Assembly (NCBI RefSeq): GCF_000023125.1
Contig: NC_013037.1
Coordinates: forward strand, 6,426,501-6,490,500
Origin: Dyadobacter fermentans DSM 18053
GTDB taxonomy: Bacteria; Bacteroidota; Bacteroidia; Cytophagales; Spirosomataceae
Direction: 5' to 3'
DNA: 64,000 nt
Below, in pieces: positions 35,073 to 43,297 of the stretch. The position numbers and the translations under genes are program-made. Every line of letters begins with the position of its first letter. Position 1 is the first letter of the stretch. The notes under the pieces are model-generated. The model was given only the letters and a program-made list of their open reading frames with translations. It did not search any database and was not told the DNA's origin.

Positions 35073-35105
35073 AAGCGTGTCACAGGGTGCTGTAACACGC
35101 TTTTT
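35073..35105 (+). terminator. Rho-independent terminator
   Basis: A hairpin AAGCGTGT (35073-35080) / ACACGCTT (35095-35102), extended inside by ACAG/CTGT, followed by TTTTT on the plus strand. It lies 174 bp after the AraC stop, with nothing coding between (34899-35072), and just outside the converging barrel gene. The T run indicates plus-strand use. Confidence 0.75.
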
Positions 35106-35111
35106 GTGTTT

Positions 35112-37952
35112 TCAGCTTCCGAATTTCCTGAGGTTGTACACGAGGGTCAACAGAAAGTAGCGCTTCAATACGCGGCTGCGCACATCCTCGATGTACGTGT
35201 CACCGGTGTTGCGGATGAGGCTGCGGTTTTGATTGAGCAGATCGAAAACCTGCAACCGGACCTCCGCCTGGCGCGTCCGCAGAAATTGCTTTGCAATAGC
35301 CGCGTTCCAAAGCAGGAATCGCTGGTTATACCCCTCCGCCCGACCAGTGTTGCCGATATAAGTGACGTCGGACGTGATCACCAGGTTGCCGGGGAGTTGC
35401 CAGTGCACATCGGCCGTGGCGTATTGCGACCAGAACTGCATATTTTGTTGAGATAACAACGAATACCGCGCCTGCTGGTAGGTAACGCGCGCGCTCAGGC
35501 CATAGTCGATACGGCCATTGTAATCCGATTGCAGCCGGATGCCCTGCCCGAGCGACGTGGTCGTGGTGACATTGTCAGCGTCGTTAATGAAGTTCGTGTT
35601 CCGGGCAAGATTTCCCTGCGTGCTCAGGTTGACCGACAGCCGCAAAGGCTGGATTTTCTTGCCTAGCGAAACAAAGCCATTCGCCGAAACAAAACCGCTC
35701 GTATTCACCGGCGTGGTTACCAGCACACCCGACGCATTGGTGCGCGTAGACAGCCCGATGCGGTTGTTACTTTGATTTAAACTCCCGAAAACGAACAGGT
35801 TATCCGCACCGCCGCGCGCGGAAATGTTAAACGAGAGTGTGAGATTATGGTAATATTCCGGCCGCAATGTTGGGTTGCCGGTCGTGATATTGAGCGGGTT
35901 GGAATTGTCGGCAACCGGAATGAGCTGTGTGATCCCCGGCGAGGCCACGCGGGTCCGGTATTGCAGCCGGAGGTTTTTGTTACCCCTGAATGTGTATGAA
36001 AAAAGCGCATTGGGCATAAAATAGGCGTAACTGGTGCGGTACCTGGCGTCGTTGGAGCGGTCTTCGGGCCGCAGCGACGCGAGCTGGGCATCGGCGCCGA
36101 ATGCGAGTGTATAGCGCAAGCGCCGGGTCTGAAAAGTGGCACCCAGGCGGTTTGTTTCAAATGTATTCTCAAAATCGCGGCTCAGCAGGCTGTCGCGGGT
36201 GTCATAACCATTCGTTTCCACGCTTTTGTCGGCGACATTCCGCAGCAGTTTGCCGTAGCTATTGCTGTAAGCATACCTGAATTCCAGTTTTTGTGTAAAA
36301 GAAATCGGTTCTGTGAAAGAGACATTCACCGTATTCTGAATTGCGAACTGGTCTTGTGCATTCCGCTGATCGATGCGTTGCGGCCCGCGCGGGGTCGTGA
36401 GCGTGTCGAAGAAGGTATTTGCCGACCGGTTGTAGGCCGTCGTGCCGCCGGTTGTCAGTATCGAATTCAGGTTAGCCGACAGCGAGCGGCCTTCTTTTCG
36501 GTATTTGCGCATGAGGAGCAGGTTGTTATAGGCATTCAGGCCGTAGCCGCGGAGGTTATAGTTGGTCAAACCTTTGTTGAGTGAATCTTCCGGCGAACGG
36601 TAGGAGTAACTCGCGTTGCTGCTTCGAAAATCCTTCGTTTGAAAGCTGATGTTGGGGGTGAAGCGCAGGCTCGTGAGCGAGTCGAGTGGCAACTCGAAAC
36701 GGCCGTTGATGCGGTGCGATAGCATAGTGTTTTTGGAATAACTGCTTTGATCGGCGATGAACGACTGCCCGGGAAGGATGTTTTCACGCCGCGCTTGCTG
36801 GTCGGTGGTAGTCACGGCACGGCTGGCGAAATAGCTCGCGGTCATTTCGGTACGCTTGCCCCACTTCACGGCATTGCTTTCGGTACGATAGTTGGCTCCC
36901 AATGCGGCCACAGTCGTAATGTTGGATGGCGCAACCTGCCCTTCTGACCCTTCACCGCCCGGCTGGCCCACCTGCTGCGGCCCGCCCGATCCCGGACCCG
37001 GCAGGTTGCCGTCGGACATGGTAAAGTTCTGCTGGTTGAGGTTATTGGCCTGTCCGATCACCGAAAGCTGCCTGTTGGGGCCGCCATTGTGGTTATTGAA
37101 CCGGTTCACGTTCAGCCGGGCCTGATACCGCGCCGACTGGCTGGCAGCGGACTGCCCGCCCGATCGCGGCCCGACCGCCCGCGGCCCGCCTGTCCGCGGC
37201 CCGACTCCCACCGCGTTCTGACCAAAATAACCCTTGCCTTTGTCTTTTTTGATGGTAATGTTGATCGTGCGCTCGCGGTCGCCGTCGTCCACACCCGAAA
37301 ACTGCGATTGATCCGAAGATTGATCGTACATCTGCACCTTATCGACAATGTCGGCAGGGAGGTTGCGGGTCGCCATTTTGGGGTCGTTGCCAAAGAACGG
37401 CTTGCCATCCACGAGGACCTTGTTCACGGCTACGCCGTTCGCCTTGATCGAGCCGTCGCGGGCTACTTCAATGCCCGGCAATTTGCGCAGCAATTCTTCC
37501 ACCTGCGCATTGGGCTGCGTTTTGAATGCCCCTGCATTGAATTCCAGCGTGTCCTGTTTAATCGTCACCGGCGCAATCTCCTGCCGGATCACCACCTCGC
37601 TCAGATCGGTGCCTTGCTCGGTCATCAGCAGCGTGCCTGCGTCCGAATGCGCATCGCGGGCTACCGACACCGGCCGGGATACATTTTTATATCCTACAAA
37701 AGTCACCAGCAGGCGGTAGGAGCCGGGCGCCACTTTTCGGAATGCGAAATCGCCGTCGCCGCCGGTGATCGTCGCGCTCACGTATGCGGAGTCGCGGGCC
37801 TGCAAGAGGGATACCGAGGCCATTCGCATCGGCTTCCGCGTGGCCGAATCGAGCACGATTCCGGTGATTTTGCCGGCTCCGGGCGTGTTCTGGGCCAATG
37901 CCGGCACGAGCGAAACCAGCCACAGGCAGAGTATCAGTTTAAATGCCTCCAC
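35112..37952 (-). CDS. Outer-membrane beta-barrel (TonB-receptor-like, OMP_b-brl_3 type) with carboxypeptidase-like domain
   Basis: 946 residues. Signal peptide, then a carboxypeptidase-regulatory domain (ITGIVLDSATRKPMRMASVSLL), a plug-like domain (VEELLRKLPGIEVARDGSIKANGVAVNKVLVDGKPFF) and a long barrel of the outer-membrane-protein-beta family ending YFLLTLVYNLRKFGS. Between plug and barrel (about 240-360) is a low-complexity Gly/Pro/Arg/Gln stretch with repeated GPR units. It overlaps the GLPGLI gene by 14 bp, a pairing seen repeatedly in Bacteroidota. The cargo is unknown. Note the absence of a standard TonB box, so energised uptake is not certain. Confidence 0.9.
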   Translation of the reverse strand: MEAFKLILCLWLVSLVPALAQNTPGAGKITGIVLDSATRKPMRMASVSLLQARDSAYVSATITGGDGDFAFRKVAPGSYRLLVTFVGYKNVSRPVSVARDAHSDAGTLLMTEQGTDLSEVVIRQEIAPVTIKQDTLEFNAGAFKTQPNAQVEELLRKLPGIEVARDGSIKANGVAVNKVLVDGKPFFGNDPKMATRNLPADIVDKVQMYDQSSDQSQFSGVDDGDRERTINITIKKDKGKGYFGQNAVGVGPRTGGPRAVGPRSGGQSAASQSARYQARLNVNRFNNHNGGPNRQLSVIGQANNLNQQNFTMSDGNLPGPGSGGPQQVGQPGGEGSEGQVAPSNITTVAALGANYRTESNAVKWGKRTEMTASYFASRAVTTTDQQARRENILPGQSFIADQSSYSKNTMLSHRINGRFELPLDSLTSLRFTPNISFQTKDFRSSNASYSYRSPEDSLNKGLTNYNLRGYGLNAYNNLLLMRKYRKEGRSLSANLNSILTTGGTTAYNRSANTFFDTLTTPRGPQRIDQRNAQDQFAIQNTVNVSFTEPISFTQKLEFRYAYSNSYGKLLRNVADKSVETNGYDTRDSLLSRDFENTFETNRLGATFQTRRLRYTLAFGADAQLASLRPEDRSNDARYRTSYAYFMPNALFSYTFRGNKNLRLQYRTRVASPGITQLIPVADNSNPLNITTGNPTLRPEYYHNLTLSFNISARGGADNLFVFGSLNQSNNRIGLSTRTNASGVLVTTPVNTSGFVSANGFVSLGKKIQPLRLSVNLSTQGNLARNTNFINDADNVTTTTSLGQGIRLQSDYNGRIDYGLSARVTYQQARYSLLSQQNMQFWSQYATADVHWQLPGNLVITSDVTYIGNTGRAEGYNQRFLLWNAAIAKQFLRTRQAEVRLQVFDLLNQNRSLIRNTGDTYIEDVRSRVLKRYFLLTLVYNLRKFGS

Positions 37953-38712
37953 CTCCCGGTCCCATTTTCTGGTGGAAATCGGCCATAGCTTTCTGGCGGA
38001 TGTCTTTCAGCTGCGCTTCGCTCACAGTTTCCGCCTGGACGTCGGGCATGACGGTTTTCGCATCGACTTTCCCCGTCTGCACTTTCGTGGCCCTGTACTG
38101 TTCGCGGCTTCCCTCGATCAGCAGCACGGCGCCTTTTTCGGGTGTGAGCGCGGGAACCGGCGAGTATCGGAGCGGCAATTCGGTCGTGAACCAGACTGCG
38201 TATGGCTCATTCCGGTAGTTCACCACCGCTTTCCGGCACGAATAGCCTGCGATTTTTTTCGTTTGCTGCGTGAGCTGCCAACCGCCGGCGGGCGTAATCG
38301 GCGCTTCGTATTTGTAGGTTTGCGCGTTGTTACCGGCGCCTACCGTCACGAATGTCACGATTTTCTGCCCGGCCATGTCTGTCACGGCATATTCTTCAAA
38401 CGGCCGCCCGGCGTCGGCGGTTTGCGGGATGCCGCCCGGCTGCATGATTACTCTTTTCATCATGTTTTCCTCGTCGCGGTTTTCGCGCACGAAATTGCCG
38501 GCAAAGGTCACTTTCTGTCCGATCGTGCGGGTGTCGGGAACGTCTGTCGGGAAGTTGGGATCGCCTTGCTTCACTTCTTCGCCATTCACCATGAAGCGCA
38601 GTCGCGACTGGTCGATCTTATGCACGATTTCGTAATTGATCTGGCCCGAGGCTTGTGCAAAAATGTCGGGCGCCGCAAAAAGCAGCATTACAATCGGAAG
38701 GAGCTTTTTCAT
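37939..38712 (-). CDS. GLPGLI family protein
   Basis: 257 residues, exported (MLLFAAPDIFAQA signal). It has the usual GLPGLI layout: GQINYEIVHKIDQSRLRF near the start, repeated strands, KIAGYSCRKAVVNYRNEPYAVWFTTELPL, and AEPITPAGG-like conserved turns. The C-terminus is Gly-rich and basic (MGPGGGGI). Function of the family is not established. Members are regularly encoded next to an outer-membrane barrel, as here (14-bp overlap), and near two-component systems. It is the first gene of the pair; a direct-repeat operator lies 71 bp upstream. Confidence 0.88.
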   Translation of the reverse strand: MKKLLPIVMLLFAAPDIFAQASGQINYEIVHKIDQSRLRFMVNGEEVKQGDPNFPTDVPDTRTIGQKVTFAGNFVRENRDEENMMKRVIMQPGGIPQTADAGRPFEEYAVTDMAGQKIVTFVTVGAGNNAQTYKYEAPITPAGGWQLTQQTKKIAGYSCRKAVVNYRNEPYAVWFTTELPLRYSPVPALTPEKGAVLLIEGSREQYRATKVQTGKVDAKTVMPDVQAETVSEAQLKDIRQKAMADFHQKMGPGGGGI

Positions 38713-38782
38713 ATTGTCACCGTGGTTTTGATTTTGAATACATCAAAGGTCAGGCGACGGTTTGTAAGGTTCTGCTATTTAA

Positions 38783-38798
38783 TGTTAAGTAGTGTTAA
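38783..38798. promoter_or_regulatory. TGTTAA direct-repeat operator, copy 1
   Basis: Two TGTTAA hexamers with a 10-bp period (38783-38788 and 38793-38798), in the context TTAATGTTAAGTAGTGTTAA. The spacing suits tandem binding of OmpR-type regulators on one face of DNA. It lies between the GLPGLI gene (start 38712) and the plus-strand membrane protein (start 38948). A nearly identical block precedes the histidine kinase at 40619. Confidence 0.6.
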
Positions 38799-38947
38799 GG
38801 CTGAAAATCCCGGCATAAGTCAATAAAAAGCCGGCTCGATGCCAGCTTTGCGCCGTAAACTAAGAAAAGTCTGAGTTTGTGGTGAAGGAGGTGGCGACCG
38901 TCCTTATATTGTTTCACAAACTCAACCTGACAATCCTCTGTATACTA

Positions 38948-40591
38948 ATGATTTATACCTTCTACTTCAAACTGTTCCTGTTTGTCGCCTTTCTTCTATT
39001 GACTTTGTGGGGTTACCGGGCCTATTTCAAAAACCCGGATGGCACGGTTTCGGCAAAGCAGGCAGCAGTGGCCATCGCCGCGATGCTGCTCGTAGTGTGG
39101 GCTGCCAGGCTGCCCTTTCTGCGCGACAGGGAATATGATATCGACACCAGCACGTGGCTAAGCGCCGTGATCGCCATTAACCATTATCCCGACAAGCTCT
39201 GGACGCTGCTCAACTACACCGACGCCCGTCCGCTGACGGTCTTTCCCTTACTCGCAGGCTCCTGGGCCGGCATGCCAGTCAGCTACGCAAGCGCCGAGCT
39301 CATCGGTCTTGTATTGTGGACGGGAACGCTCCTGCTGCTGTACCAGGTATGCCAACTATTTGCCGGGAAAAGGCTCAGCCTCATCCTGACGTGGAGCCTG
39401 GGGCTGTTTCTGGGCACGATCTGCCATATTTTCGCCGCCTATAATTCCGAACACAACAGCATTCTGATGGTCACCGCGGGTGTGGCGCTGTTCTTTTTGT
39501 ATATATTTCAGCGATGGACCAGCCCGGTGATCGCTGCTGCAACGGGCCTGTTGCTGGGCAGCCTCATTTACGCCAAATTCCAGAATGCCCCCATGGGATT
39601 GCTCACCGGGGCATTTTTGTTGTTCGCGATGGCGCAGCGGAAAGACTGGCGCAACATGGCCGCATTGCTCGCAGGCTGTTTGTTCCCCACGGTTTTCGTG
39701 AATGTGTTTTATGCATTGCGCGGAAAGCTGGACGTATTTTGGAACAACTACTTTTGGAATTACTTCTATTATTCGTTCACGACCCAGTTTTCGCCCATGC
39801 CCATGGCTGAGCGGTTCAGTCCCGGGCGTGTGGTGCGGTTTGTCTTTTACGCTACGAGTTCGGGCATTTACGTGCTTACCTTATTTGCGCTGGCCGCGGT
39901 GTTGCCGGTGGTATCGTTCAGGCAATGGGTTTCAGGGTTCAGGACAAACCGGATGCCGCTCATTTTTACCGTTTTGCTCATGCTTCTGAGCATGTATGCG
40001 GTATTGCAGTCGGGTAATAATTTCGAACATTACAAGCTCTTTGTTTTTGTCCCTGTGTTGATATTCATTGCGTTAATGCTGTCGATGAGCACGCTGGCTG
40101 TGCGTCGATACGCGGTCGGTTTTCTGCTGCTCGGGGGCTTGCTGCAAACGGCTGTGAGCCTGAAATACCTCGATCGCGACCTGGCTTATGATAAACGTAC
40201 GGATACCGATCGAAAAGTCGTGGGGCATATCGTCCGGAATAGCCGGCCGTCGGACCCCGTGGTGGTGTGGGGCTGGCGCGATGGGCTGCTGGTCACTTCG
40301 CAGCGGCCCATGGGCTACCGCGATGTGCATACGTTTCATTTTTCGATGAAATCGCCGTTGATCCCGAACTGGACGCGCGACTTCGTGGAGGATATGGAGG
40401 AAAACAAACCGAAAATCTTCGTCGAAGCCATGTTGCCCGAATATTCCGAAAAGGGCGACATCTTTCTGCCGCACGACCGGGTTCCTGTGGTGCGCGAATA
40501 TGTGCAGCGGCATTACCAGTTTGTACGGGAGCTGGATGGTGTGAGGATCTTCCACCGGAGGGCTACGCCCGCGCTGTCGCTTGCTCGCTAG
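38948..40591 (+). CDS. Polytopic membrane glycosyltransferase-like protein (GT-C/GT39 type)
   Basis: About 547 residues with roughly eleven hydrophobic helices. The first periplasmic loop contains LPFLRDREYDIDTSTWLSAVIAINHYPDKLW, resembling the acidic loop of GT-C transferases that use lipid-linked sugars. The C-terminal soluble part (RNSRPSDPVVVWGWRDGLLVTSQRP ... HFSMKSPLIPNWTRDFVEDMEENKPKIFVEAM) is like other bacterial ArnT/PMT-like proteins. The ATG at 38948 is chosen because a GTG start at 38879 adds only a weakly hydrophobic lead. Donor and acceptor cannot be named. Confidence 0.7.
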   Translation: MIYTFYFKLFLFVAFLLLTLWGYRAYFKNPDGTVSAKQAAVAIAAMLLVVWAARLPFLRDREYDIDTSTWLSAVIAINHYPDKLWTLLNYTDARPLTVFPLLAGSWAGMPVSYASAELIGLVLWTGTLLLLYQVCQLFAGKRLSLILTWSLGLFLGTICHIFAAYNSEHNSILMVTAGVALFFLYIFQRWTSPVIAAATGLLLGSLIYAKFQNAPMGLLTGAFLLFAMAQRKDWRNMAALLAGCLFPTVFVNVFYALRGKLDVFWNNYFWNYFYYSFTTQFSPMPMAERFSPGRVVRFVFYATSSGIYVLTLFALAAVLPVVSFRQWVSGFRTNRMPLIFTVLLMLLSMYAVLQSGNNFEHYKLFVFVPVLIFIALMLSMSTLAVRRYAVGFLLLGGLLQTAVSLKYLDRDLAYDKRTDTDRKVVGHIVRNSRPSDPVVVWGWRDGLLVTSQRPMGYRDVHTFHFSMKSPLIPNWTRDFVEDMEENKPKIFVEAMLPEYSEKGDIFLPHDRVPVVREYVQRHYQFVRELDGVRIFHRRATPALSLAR

Positions 40592-40618
40592 AATGCCTTC
40601 TTAATCAATTCTGTTTAG

Positions 40619-40634
40619 TGTTAAATAGTGTTAA
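40619..40634. promoter_or_regulatory. TGTTAA direct-repeat operator, copy 2
   Basis: TGTTAA at 40619-40624 and 40629-40634 with the same 10-bp period and near-identical flanks as the copy at 38783; twenty of twenty-two bases of the longer block agree. It lies 41 to 56 bp before the histidine kinase ATG. Autoregulation by the adjacent response regulator is the simplest reading. Confidence 0.6.
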
Positions 40635-40662
40635 GGTGCCCAAAATCGTCGGGCCGGAAGCG

Positions 40663-40670
40663 TAGCTTTG
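40663..40670 (+). promoter_or_regulatory. Bacteroidota -7 promoter element TAGCTTTG
   Basis: A perfect match to the TAnnTTTG -7 element, 29 bp after the second TGTTAA repeat and only 5 bases before the kinase ATG at 40675. If used, the transcript would be leaderless or nearly so. No clear -33 TTG is seen, as expected for an activator-dependent promoter. Confidence 0.5.
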
Positions 40671-40674
40671 TGGT

Positions 40675-42066
40675 ATGACGAACCGCCGCATCCGTTCCAT
40701 TTTCTGGCTGATGACCGCCTGCATTGTAGCGATCAATGCATTCCAGGGATATTGGCTTTGGACGACCTATAAGCTGAACCGTCAGCAGTTTGGCAATGTG
40801 GTCCAGGATGCGCTGTTTCAGGTGATCGAAGGGCAGCAGATCGACGAGGCCCGCAAGCTATTCAGGCCGGGTGCCCCGGGGCCGCCGGCATTGCCGGGAT
40901 CGCAGGTAGTGGTCAGGCGGATGGATGCAAACGGCTCAGGATCAAGATTTTATTATAAGTTCAATAACGACAGCGTCACCATCGCCCCGGCGGACACGCT
41001 TGCGCGCCGCATTTCCAGGTATGTCGTGCAAGACTGGGCCGACGGCGGACAGGTGGACATGCGGAAGGTGTACTCGGCCTACCGCCAGGAATTGCAGAGG
41101 CGAAACATCGACGCCGCTTTCCTGCTCGATACCCTCTACATCCTGCCTAACCCCGGCTCCAATAACGTGATCGTTTTCAACGGTTTGAGGAAGCAGACCG
41201 ACAGTCGTTTCAGCACGCTGCCGCTGCCGATTAACCCGGTGAAGCATTTGTTTGTACAGGCTACCTTCGAAACACCCGTGCCCTACCTGTTGAAAAGAAT
41301 GGGCTGGCTGCTAGGCTGTTCGGTGCTGCTGCTGCTGCTCACGACGGGTTGCTTCGTGTTTATGCTGCGGACGATCCTACGCCAGAAAAAGCTGTCGGAA
41401 ATCAAAAATGATTTTATCAATAACATGACCCACGAGCTCAAAACGCCCATCGCGACCGTCTCTGCGGCAGTGGATGCGATGCTGCATTTCGGGGCTTTGA
41501 AAGATCCGCGAAAGGCCGAAGAATACCTGCATGTTTCTCAAAACAACCTCCAACGGCTGTCCGACCTCGTCGAAAAAGTGCTGAACCTGGCTGTGGACGA
41601 GAAACAGGAGCTGGAATTCCATACCGAGCCGGTGAGCCTGGCCGAACTGCTGTGCGAGCTCGTGGCCGACCATCGCATCAAATCACCTAAAACGGTGACT
41701 TTCAATATGCATATCCCGTTTGGCACTACGGTGAATGTCGATAAGGTCCACTTCGGAAATGTGCTGAACAACCTGATCGACAATGCGATCAAGTATTCCT
41801 ACGAGCGCGTCACCATCTCATTCGATTTTCAGCGAGAGCGGCAGGGCTGGCAGCTCACGGTCACCGACAACGGCATTGGCATTCCCAAAGCATATCAAGC
41901 CTCGGTTTTCGACCGGTTCTTTCGCGTGCCCACCGGCGACCTTCATCAGGTAAAAGGCTTTGGCCTCGGCCTGGCGTATGTGCGGCAGGTGGTGGAAAAG
42001 CATGGCGGGAGCATCAGTCTGGCGAGCGAGCCGGGGAAGGGGAGTGCATTTGTATTAAAATTCTGA
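40675..42066 (+). CDS. Sensor histidine kinase
   Basis: 463 residues. Two membrane helices (about 9-30 and 205-228) enclose a periplasmic sensor of about 170 residues. The phosphoacceptor motif is FINNMTHELKTPIATV, and ATPase boxes are NNLIDNAIKYSYE (N), TDNGIGIP (G1) and GFGLGLAYV (G2). It lies 3 bp before an OmpR-type regulator and downstream of a TGTTAA operator that also appears beside the GLPGLI/barrel pair, suggesting that pair is its regulon. Confidence 0.95.
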   Translation: MTNRRIRSIFWLMTACIVAINAFQGYWLWTTYKLNRQQFGNVVQDALFQVIEGQQIDEARKLFRPGAPGPPALPGSQVVVRRMDANGSGSRFYYKFNNDSVTIAPADTLARRISRYVVQDWADGGQVDMRKVYSAYRQELQRRNIDAAFLLDTLYILPNPGSNNVIVFNGLRKQTDSRFSTLPLPINPVKHLFVQATFETPVPYLLKRMGWLLGCSVLLLLLTTGCFVFMLRTILRQKKLSEIKNDFINNMTHELKTPIATVSAAVDAMLHFGALKDPRKAEEYLHVSQNNLQRLSDLVEKVLNLAVDEKQELEFHTEPVSLAELLCELVADHRIKSPKTVTFNMHIPFGTTVNVDKVHFGNVLNNLIDNAIKYSYERVTISFDFQRERQGWQLTVTDNGIGIPKAYQASVFDRFFRVPTGDLHQVKGFGLGLAYVRQVVEKHGGSISLASEPGKGSAFVLKF

Positions 42067-42069
42067 AAA

Positions 42070-42744
42070 ATGGCTACGGTATTATTCATCGAGGACGAAC
42101 CAGCGCTGGGCATGATCGTGAAAGACAGCCTCACTTACAGGGGCTTTGAAGTGCTGTATGCTGCCAACGGAGTCGAAGGGCTGGAACAATTCCGGCTGCA
42201 CCGGCCCGACATCGTCGTAGCCGACATTATGATGCCCGATATGGACGGCTTCACCATGGCCGAGCATATCCGCCGAGACGATCCGCACGTTCCGATCATG
42301 TTCCTCACGGCCCGCTCGCAAACCGCCGACGTGGTGCGCGGCTTCGAGCTGGGCGGGAACGATTACCTCAAAAAGCCATTCAGCCTCGAAGAGCTCATTG
42401 TGCGCATTAATGCCCTCCTGCGTGCCGGTGCGCACCGCAGTACCGGCAACGGAACATTCAAAATCGGGCGGTATTCGTTCGATCCGGCCAAGCAAAGGCT
42501 CTCATTGGACGGCCGGGAAATTGCCTTGTCGCACCGCGAAGCCGAACTCCTGCGCCGACTTTACCTGCAACGCAACGAGGTGCTCGGCCGCAGCGAAGTG
42601 CTCATGGAACTCTGGGGCGACGATTCCTTCTTCAACGGACGCAGTCTCGACGTATTCATCACCAAACTCCGCCGTCACCTGCGGGAAGATCCTAAAATCC
42701 AGATTATCAATATCCGAGGCAGAGGTTACAAGCTGGTACTTTGA
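42070..42744 (+). CDS. OmpR-family response regulator
   Basis: 224 residues. Receiver domain with EDEP acidic pocket, phosphorylation site in VVADIMMPDMDGF (Asp53), the T/S position in MFLTARSQ and Lys in YLKKPF. The C-terminal winged helix ends RSLDVFITKLRRHLREDPKIQIINIRGRGYKLV. Regulators of this family bind direct repeats with a period near 10-11 bp, matching the TGTTAA repeats at 38783 and 40619. It is co-transcribed with the kinase. Confidence 0.95.
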   Translation: MATVLFIEDEPALGMIVKDSLTYRGFEVLYAANGVEGLEQFRLHRPDIVVADIMMPDMDGFTMAEHIRRDDPHVPIMFLTARSQTADVVRGFELGGNDYLKKPFSLEELIVRINALLRAGAHRSTGNGTFKIGRYSFDPAKQRLSLDGREIALSHREAELLRRLYLQRNEVLGRSEVLMELWGDDSFFNGRSLDVFITKLRRHLREDPKIQIINIRGRGYKLVL

Positions 42745-42796
42745 TGATGGGGACGGGAATATTTACTAACTTCTCCGCTCATCAGACGCAACGAAC

Positions 42797-43165
42797 ATGG
42801 CCGCTTCAAAACCAAAGACCATTGATGAATACATTGCCGGCTTCCCGGACGACGTCCAGGCAGTATTGCGGCAGATCCGCGCGGAAATCAGGACCGTCGC
42901 GCCGGAGGCGGTGGAGACGATTTCGTACGATATGCCCACCTTTAACCTGAATGGGACTTATCTGATTTATTTTGCAGGTTGGAAGAAACACGTGGCACTA
43001 TACCCGATTTCGGAAAGCATTTTTCAAAAGCTCTCCGAAGAACTTTCCGGCTACAAAGGATCGAAAGGCTCCGTCCATTTTCCGCTGAACAAGCCCATGC
43101 CGCTCGGACTGATCCGGAAGATCGTAGCATTGCGGATCGGAGAGAACGAAGCGGCCGCCAAGTGA
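42797..43165 (+). CDS. DUF1801 (YdhG/frataxin-like iron-chaperone) family protein
   Basis: 122 residues with the family pattern KTIDEYIAGFPDDVQAVLRQIRAEIRTVAPEAVETISYDMPTF, then YLIYFAGWKKHVALYPI and KGSVHFPLNKPMPLGLIRKIVALRI. The fold is frataxin-like; a Bacillus member was described as an iron chaperone, but many relatives lack evidence for that role. It starts 52 bp after the response regulator and may or may not share its transcript. Confidence 0.85.
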   Translation: MAASKPKTIDEYIAGFPDDVQAVLRQIRAEIRTVAPEAVETISYDMPTFNLNGTYLIYFAGWKKHVALYPISESIFQKLSEELSGYKGSKGSVHFPLNKPMPLGLIRKIVALRIGENEAAAK

Positions 43166-43297
43166 CCAGCGCGTAGCCGGGAAATGTATTTGCGCACGGC
43201 ATTACGGCCGCAGGCTCATCAAAAAGTGGGGCTATAAGTATAAATCTGGTAGGGGATTGCTTTACTCTCAGTTCCTGACAGAGATTTTCCTAAACAG

